The notes under the pieces are model-generated. The model ran no database searches. It had not been told where the DNA came from and saw nothing but the letters and a program-made list of their open reading frames with translations. From CAVXDP01 sp964562925 (GTDB lineage: Archaea; Thermoproteota; Bathyarchaeia; 40CM-2-53-6; CAVXDP01): a stretch of DNA of 47,050 nt. Location: NCBI GenBank assembly GCA_964562925.1, contig CAZLVF010000011.1, positions 1 to 47,050 of the forward strand, given 5' to 3'. Positions 42,175 to 47,050 of this stretch are shown in pieces. Positions within the stretch are counted from its first letter, which is position 1; each line of letters begins with the position of its first letter. The translations under genes and the position numbers were made by a program.

Positions 42175-43413
42175 CTATCTCAAGCCAAGAGTCCTTTCAA
42201 TAGATTTGATATCACATATCGTCTTGACAGGTGCTTCGCCGATTCGGGCGGCGACTTCTGGATCTTTCAGTCCGTGACCTGTAGCAACACATACAACTTC
42301 TTCATCTCCCTCGACCGCTTCCCGTTCTAGGAGCTTTCTCAGTCCAGCGATTGAGGATGCGCTTGCAGGTTCGACGAAGAGGCCTTCACGTCTAGCCAGA
42401 TCCTTCTGAGCCTGGAGTATCTCCTTATCCGAGACCGTCTCCATCAAGCCTCCGGAATCATTCACGGCCCGGAGCGCCTTCTTCCAGCTTGCTGGGGCTC
42501 CAATCCTGATAGCGGTCGCAATCGTCTCCGGTCTCTCAACCGGTTGTATGTGAATACTCTTTCCTTTGTATGCGGAAGCTATAGGGGCGGCTCCCTCTGC
42601 TTGAATCCCTATCATTCGAGGAGCTTTCTCTATGACCTGAAGCCTCCGAAGTTCGTCGAACCCCTTCCATATCGCGCTGATGTTTCCAGCGTTACCCACG
42701 GGCACGATCAAGATGTCAGGCGAGGTAAAATCCAGCTGATCGCAGACTTCGAAGGCTAGAGTCTTCTGGCCTTCAAGCCTGAACGAGTTTATAGAGTTCA
42801 ACAATGCGATGGAAGGGTTCCTTTTTGTCAGTTCGATCACAGACCTGAGCGCCTCGTCAAAGTTTCCTTCTATCTCAAGTATCGTTGCTCCATGTGCAAT
42901 CGTCTGTGAAAGCTTGCCCAGAGCAACCTTTCCTTCAGGAACTAGGACGATGCATCTTAGGCCTGCTCTGGCAGCGTATGCTGACAGGGAAGCCGAAGTA
43001 TTCCCTGTCGAGGCGCAGGCCACAATCTTTGCTTGCATTTCGACAGCCTTTGATACGCCGACGGTCATGCCTCTGTCTTTGAATGATCCTGTAGGGTTCT
43101 CTCCTTCAAACTTGATACTTAGTCTGCCAAGCCCCAGATCATCTGCCAGCTTCTGGGATCTGTGGAGGCCGGTACCGCCCTCTCCGAGTGTTACTATGCT
43201 GGTTGTGCTTTCTATAGGGATAAGCTCACGGTAGCGCCATACAGAGAAACTTCGACTTCTCCAGAGTTTCGTATCGATTTGGGAAGCGCTAGGTTCATAG
43301 TCGAATCTTATCTCAAGGAGGTCTTCGCATCTAGGACAAGCGTAGATCATCTCTGATGTGTCGTATCTGGAACTGCAGTTTATGCATTGGTAATAGTGCT
43401 CCATCTGCGTCAC
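42175..43413 (-). CDS. thrC: Threonine synthase
   Basis: ThrC converts O-phosphohomoserine to threonine with PLP. The 412-residue protein starts with a Cys4 zinc ribbon (Cys10, 13, 26, 29; YQCINCSSRY ... CPRC), then NPTGSFKDRGM with PLP Lys112 and VPVGNAGNISA as the phosphate-binding loop. It overlaps thrB by 4 bases (ATGA), so translation is coupled. The zinc ribbon marks the archaeal/plant-like class. Confidence 0.94.
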   Translation of the reverse strand: MTQMEHYYQCINCSSRYDTSEMIYACPRCEDLLEIRFDYEPSASQIDTKLWRSRSFSVWRYRELIPIESTTSIVTLGEGGTGLHRSQKLADDLGLGRLSIKFEGENPTGSFKDRGMTVGVSKAVEMQAKIVACASTGNTSASLSAYAARAGLRCIVLVPEGKVALGKLSQTIAHGATILEIEGNFDEALRSVIELTKRNPSIALLNSINSFRLEGQKTLAFEVCDQLDFTSPDILIVPVGNAGNISAIWKGFDELRRLQVIEKAPRMIGIQAEGAAPIASAYKGKSIHIQPVERPETIATAIRIGAPASWKKALRAVNDSGGLMETVSDKEILQAQKDLARREGLFVEPASASSIAGLRKLLEREAVEGDEEVVCVATGHGLKDPEVAARIGEAPVKTICDIKSIERTLGLR

Positions 43414-44417
43414 CTTTTTTCAGTGACAGCGGCTCCACTCGACGGCACGCTTGAGTATGCTTCGCAAGGCACATCATTTTTTTCAAAGTCTTCCTTCATC
43501 GCTAGAGCCACATCTTTCGTGTTTACTCTCTTCCTATCGCAGATCGCGATCACCGTGGGCCCGGCTCCACTTATCGCGAAACCGGACGCGCCTGCGTCGA
43601 GTGCTGCGCTCTTAACTGAAGCGAACATCGGAATGGTTCTCGAACGGACGGGTTCGACCACCAAATCTATCATTGCTCTTCCTATCATCTCAATATTAGA
43701 CAATGCCATCCCCGCTACAAACAGAGACGCGTGCGCAACATTACAAGTCAGACTGGCGAGATCGACAGCCTCCGGAAGGATATCGCGCATAGTTTTCGTT
43801 TTCTCTTTTGGAAGCGTAACATCGGGAATCGCTATCGCAACTTCAAGGTCCGGCGGAGGTTTGAAGCTAGCGAGTTCTAGTGGCTCTTGAGAAACCACTA
43901 CAAAACCGCCCAACACGGCCGCTGCAGCGTTGTCGAAGTGCGCGATTCCGGCCGAAGCAGTCTCCCCGTGGGCTGTCAGGCTTATAAGATCCGCTTGGCT
44001 GAGCTCCAACCTGAACATCTCATTTAGGGCTAGGGCGCACGCGGCGGCGGATGCTGCGCTACTTCCAAGGCCTTTACCGACTGGTATACCTTTGGTTAGC
44101 TTGATCCTCAGGCCTTCTTGGTTTCTCATCGCATCCATGACTCTGTTTCCGACAAGGCCTGCTGTGTTGTTATCAACCTCGCTTGAAACCTGATCTTGAT
44201 CAACTCCTTCAACTGTCAGGGTTAGACCACCATTAGGAACAGATTCGATCTCCACAGTGTCGTGAAAGAGGTCTAAAGCTAGGCCGAAGACGTCAAATCC
44301 TGGGCCGAGGTTGGCTGTACCTGAGGGAGCCTTGGCCCCGACGACACGGTAGACTGGAGCATTGGCTCGTCTCGCCAACAATTTGTTTTGGAGGATGTCA
44401 CCCATGTTGATTCTCAT
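43410..44417 (-). CDS. thrB: Homoserine kinase
   Basis: ThrB phosphorylates homoserine, giving the substrate of ThrC. The 335-residue GHMP kinase has APSGTANLGPGFDVFGLALD (30-49), the ATP loop GKGLGSSAASA (114-124), and a C-terminal GASGFAISGAGPTVIA motif. It leads the threonine operon and overlaps thrC by 4 bases. The start is taken at ATG 44417, which gives an N-terminus about 20 residues longer than most; ATG 44405 is an alternative. Confidence 0.93.
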   Translation of the reverse strand: MRINMGDILQNKLLARRANAPVYRVVGAKAPSGTANLGPGFDVFGLALDLFHDTVEIESVPNGGLTLTVEGVDQDQVSSEVDNNTAGLVGNRVMDAMRNQEGLRIKLTKGIPVGKGLGSSAASAAACALALNEMFRLELSQADLISLTAHGETASAGIAHFDNAAAAVLGGFVVVSQEPLELASFKPPPDLEVAIAIPDVTLPKEKTKTMRDILPEAVDLASLTCNVAHASLFVAGMALSNIEMIGRAMIDLVVEPVRSRTIPMFASVKSAALDAGASGFAISGAGPTVIAICDRKRVNTKDVALAMKEDFEKNDVPCEAYSSVPSSGAAVTEKR

Positions 44418-44815
44418 CTTTCAACCCCCAACTCTTCTATGGAACCTTACGCTAGAGGAAAACAGTATCAAACGTCGAGCCGGCAACGGAAAGATATTGT
44501 CCCTAGCGGAATATCCTTGTACTAGTCTCGATGATCGAGGAATAAGTCTCCATGATCGGCTCACGTCTGTCCGAATCTGAAAGAGGAACCTGTTATAAGC
44601 TTTGTCGATCTCTTGCGAGTTCCGCAAACTCTCGGTGTCTGATATCTCGCTAATGGTGGTTTTCCGATGGATGTCACGTTCAGGATAGGCGGGTGACGTG
44701 CTTCTCTGGAGGAGGAGGGGGGCCTAAGCCTTAGGCGACTCGCATAGATTGATTGCTCGACGAGTGTTCCCGCTACGACTATATATTCTCCGCTTAAAGT
44801 CTTTGTTTGAGAGAT
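44418..44815. promoter_or_regulatory. Divergent region between thr operon and propeller gene
   Basis: For the thr operon, the best BoxA is GCTTATAAC on the minus strand (44592-44600), which leaves a leader of about 150 bases containing the palindrome CTCGAT-g-ATCGAG (44527-44539). For the propeller gene, CTATATATTC (44779-44788) lies about 30 bases before the ATG, and the palindrome GCCTAAG-c-CTTAGGC (44722-44736) lies just upstream of it. No RNA gene or supported protein frame is seen in between. Confidence 0.5.
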
Positions 44816-46995
44816 ATGAGAACTCCTGGAGGACATGCTCCTCTGGCTATCGCACTGGAGATTGTGCTCTTTCTATCCCTCCTCCAGCCCTGTAGAAGCC
44901 AGTCGTTGTTGTGGAAGTATCCTACAGGGANNNNNNNNNNNNNNNNNNNNNNNNNNNNNNNNNNNNNNNNNNNNNNNNNNNNNNNNNNNNNNNNNNNNNN
45001 NNNNNNNNNNNNNNNNNNNNNNNNNNNNNNTCCCTCCTCCAGCCCTGTAGAAGCCAGTCGTTGTTGTGGAAGTATCCTACAGGGATCCAGGTGACAGCCG
45101 TATCAACATCCGCGGACGGTTCGTATATTGTATCGGGAAACGCAGCAGGATCGATCGATTTCTTTGACGCGTCGTTCTCACGTGAGACCTACCTCTGGCG
45201 GGTAGCGGCTAGGGATCGTGTTAGGTCGGTTGCGATCTCTGATGATGGATCCTATGTTGTGGCTGGGAGCAATGATGGAGTGATCTACTTCATGGACAGA
45301 GAGTTGTTAAAACGAGCACCGCTCTGGAAATTCCAGACCGCTGGAGCAGTCTTCTCAGTTTCGATCTCAAGTGACGGATCGTATGTCGCAGCGGGCAGTC
45401 ATGATGATAAAGTCCATTTCATGGATAGTAGGTTGACCGAGAACGCTCCTCTCTGGAGTCATCGGACTGAGGGAGACGTACGGTCCGTGTCGATATCGGG
45501 AGATGGTACGTACATTGCTGCTGGAAGTGAAGACGCGTATCTCTACTTCTTTGAGAAGAGCTATCGTGGAAATACCTTCTTGTGGAGACTGAAGACCTCG
45601 ACGCCAGCGTTGAAAGTCGCCATGTCCTATGACGGAAACTACGTGGTGGCCGGGTGCGTTGATGGATACATTTATTTTGCCAATCGAGATTTCACCCGAG
45701 ACAGCTATCTCTGGAGATATCAGACTGGCAGTCGGATCACATCAGTTTCAATTTCCAGCGATGGATCGTATGTTGCAGCAGGAAACTCAGATGGATACAT
45801 ATACATTTTCGACAGAGAATTGTCCGCCAACAGCTATGTCTGGAGGTACAATGCAGGAGAACCTGTGGAGGCCGTTGCGATCTCTAGAAACGGCGTCTAC
45901 ATCGTATGCGCTGCAGGCGCTTCAACCTACCTTTTTGACGCAGGGTTTACAGGAGAAAACTATGTCTGGAGTTATGACGCACAGGCAGAGGTAACATCGA
46001 TCTCGATATCGAGCTCTGGAAACCTAGTAGTTGCGGGTGACGGGAGGGGCATCCTCCACACACTAGAACATATGATTAGATCAACGGTTGCCACCACAAT
46101 GACCCAAACGAGCACAGCGATGACTGAAACGGTCACCGCCATGATGCCGCTGAGCACAACGGCAACCGAGGCGGTCGCCCCTACCCTAACGATCAACCCA
46201 TACACGATTCCGGTGACGCTTCTGATCGCGGCTCTGGCTATCCTTGGTTTCTATATGCGGAGAAGGGTTTCTGGAAAGAAGCTAGAGCTAGAATCCGCCT
46301 CTAGGGCTGCACTCGGTACAGCATTACAACTCGCCCCTAGGAAGCTGATCTCCACGGGTACGAGAGTTCTAGATGAACTGACGATGGGCGGATTCCCCCG
46401 ATCATACTCGGTTATCCTTTCATCTCCATCCTGCGACCAGAGAGACCTTGCAGTTAAACGGTTTCTAAGCAAGGGGCTTGGTGAAGAGAAGTTTGCACTG
46501 TGCCTAACCACAGATGTAACAAAGTATCTAGAACTAATCAGGGATCATCCGAAATCTTTTCACCTCGTACTATGCAACCCGCATGCCGATGCGCTAGCAC
46601 CACCTTTTTCCAATATTTCCAAGACTAAAGGCGTTGAAAACCTGACCGAAATCAACATCGCGCTCATGAAGGTTGTCGATTCTCTAGATGCTACGACGCT
46701 AAAGGAGGAAAGGGCCTACATCGATGTGCTATCCGACGTTCTACTTCATCATGGAGGCTCTACAATCAGAAGGTGGATATCCGACCTGGTTCCACGCCTA
46801 AAGGCAAGAGGCTTCACCGTGCTAGGGATGATAAACCCCTCAATGCACAGGAGAGAGGAGACCGAGGCGGTATCGAGTATATTCGATGGAGAGGTAGAGA
46901 TCTTCGAGAGGGAGACTGAAGGGAGAGCGCAGAGATTCATAGCAGTAAGAAGGTTCTATGGACTGCAATATAGCGATCAAGAAAGAATCATCTGA
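44816..46995 (+). CDS. Secreted beta-propeller, TM, degenerate KaiC/RecA-like domain
   Basis: From ATG 44816 the protein has an N-terminal signal-like segment (about 10-25, IALEIVLFLSLL). Eight repeats of about 43 residues follow, each starting LW/VW and containing a DGSYVVAGS-type strand, as in WD40/PQQ-like propellers. Then come a Thr-rich stalk, a membrane span (PVTLLIAALAILGFYM) with basic stop RRR, and a cytoplasmic domain that begins STGTRVLDELTMGGFPRS. That opening is the KaiC/RadA-family lead-in, but the Walker A place reads SSPSCDQRD and cannot bind phosphate normally. Once the false gap is closed, length is 674 residues. It looks like a one-span sensor; ligand and partner are unknown. 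Confidence 0.8.
44876..45085. repeat. Identical 55-bp copies flanking the N gap
   Basis: Bases 44876-44930 and 45031-45085 are identical over 55 bases and enclose exactly 100 N. This is the pattern of two contigs that overlap by one k-mer but were scaffolded instead of merged. Collapsing the copies removes the gap and keeps the reading frame. Confidence 0.92.
44931..45030. other. 100-N scaffold gap, probably artificial
   Basis: Exactly 100 undetermined bases, a usual placeholder length. The flanking 55-bp identity says no real sequence is missing here. Confidence 0.95.
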
Positions 46996-47015
46996 CGAAG
47001 AGTTCGAACCCTTCG
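46996..47015 (+). terminator. Possible hairpin after the propeller gene
   Basis: CGAAG-agttcgaacc-CTTCG forms a 5-bp stem starting with the base after the stop codon. No T run follows directly, only CCTTTTC about 15 bases on, so terminator function is uncertain. The bases beyond hold nothing recognisable before the window ends. Confidence 0.3.
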
Positions 47016-47050
47016 GTTGCGCCGTGACAACCTTTTCAAAGCCCCTTCTG

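Noticed and set aside
44421..44836. Two minus-strand frames in the thr-propeller intergenic region
   Set aside because: Both are Ser/Arg-rich, lack family features and cover promoter elements for both flanking genes.
44931..45085. Apparent tandem duplication in the propeller gene
   Set aside because: The 55-bp copies flank exactly 100 N and are perfectly identical, unlike the diverged 43-residue propeller repeats, so this is an assembly artefact, not a biological repeat.
46996..47015. GTTCGAACC resembling a tRNA T-arm near the right end
   Set aside because: No acceptor, D or anticodon arm can be built around it before the window ends; it fits a simple CGAAG/CTTCG hairpin better.
1..47050. 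CRISPR arrays, insertion sequences, tRNA or rRNA genes
   Set aside because: I looked for regularly spaced direct repeats, transposase motifs and tRNA T-arm signatures and found none that hold up; a covariance-model scan would be the decisive check for small RNAs.

Overview
The window is archaeal chromosome. The diagnostic genes are the archaeal Glu-tRNA(Gln) amidotransferase pair GatD/GatE, archaeal Elp3, ribosomal protein eS30, an RqcH/NFACT protein, an archaeal-type AsnRS, DUF763, AMMECR1, a Mut7-C protein and TATA (BoxA) promoters with short leaders. Gene content suits a TACK-type archaeon (Bathyarchaeia/Thermoproteota-like); that placement is inference and no rRNA is present. GC content looks moderate and genes are tightly packed except in 1-13 kb.

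1-13 kb is looser and looks metabolic/accessory. It holds a secreted-protein fragment at the left edge, a prolyl-iminopeptidase-like hydrolase, a parvulin, a beta-keto-acid cleavage enzyme (BKACE), an extended SDR, a two-subunit class I CoA-transferase, a zinc alcohol dehydrogenase, an orphan nucleotidyltransferase, a metallophosphoesterase and an APC permease. Between them lie decayed pieces, including a nitroreductase remnant with an in-frame TAG. BKACE, CoA-transferase and dehydrogenase could form a keto-acid/acyl-CoA catabolic set.

13-20 kb is amino-acid metabolism. An AbrB-ACT regulator and an aminotransferase face a histidine operon hisC-hisB-hisH-hisA-hisF-hisIE across a palindrome-rich promoter. 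hisG and hisD are absent, and the HisE half of HisIE has lost most of its catalytic acids.

20-36 kb is information processing and pyrimidine metabolism: elp3-gatD-gatE on the minus strand, DUF763 converging on eS30, pyrK, rqcH, a CBS-zinc-ribbon protein, pyrC, Mut7-C, AMMECR1, a GT-B glycosyltransferase, and a ThiI homologue whose PP-loop is degenerate.

36-44.4 kb holds a HAD phosphatase, a coiled-coil protein, asnS, and a tight minus-strand threonine operon thrB-thrC-hom-lysC. The right end holds one large plus-strand gene for a secreted eight-repeat beta-propeller joined by a Thr-rich stalk and one membrane span to a cytoplasmic KaiC/RecA-like domain without a recognisable Walker A. A 100-N gap in it is flanked by identical 55-bp copies, so it is almost certainly an unmerged contig overlap; joining the copies restores one continuous reading frame.
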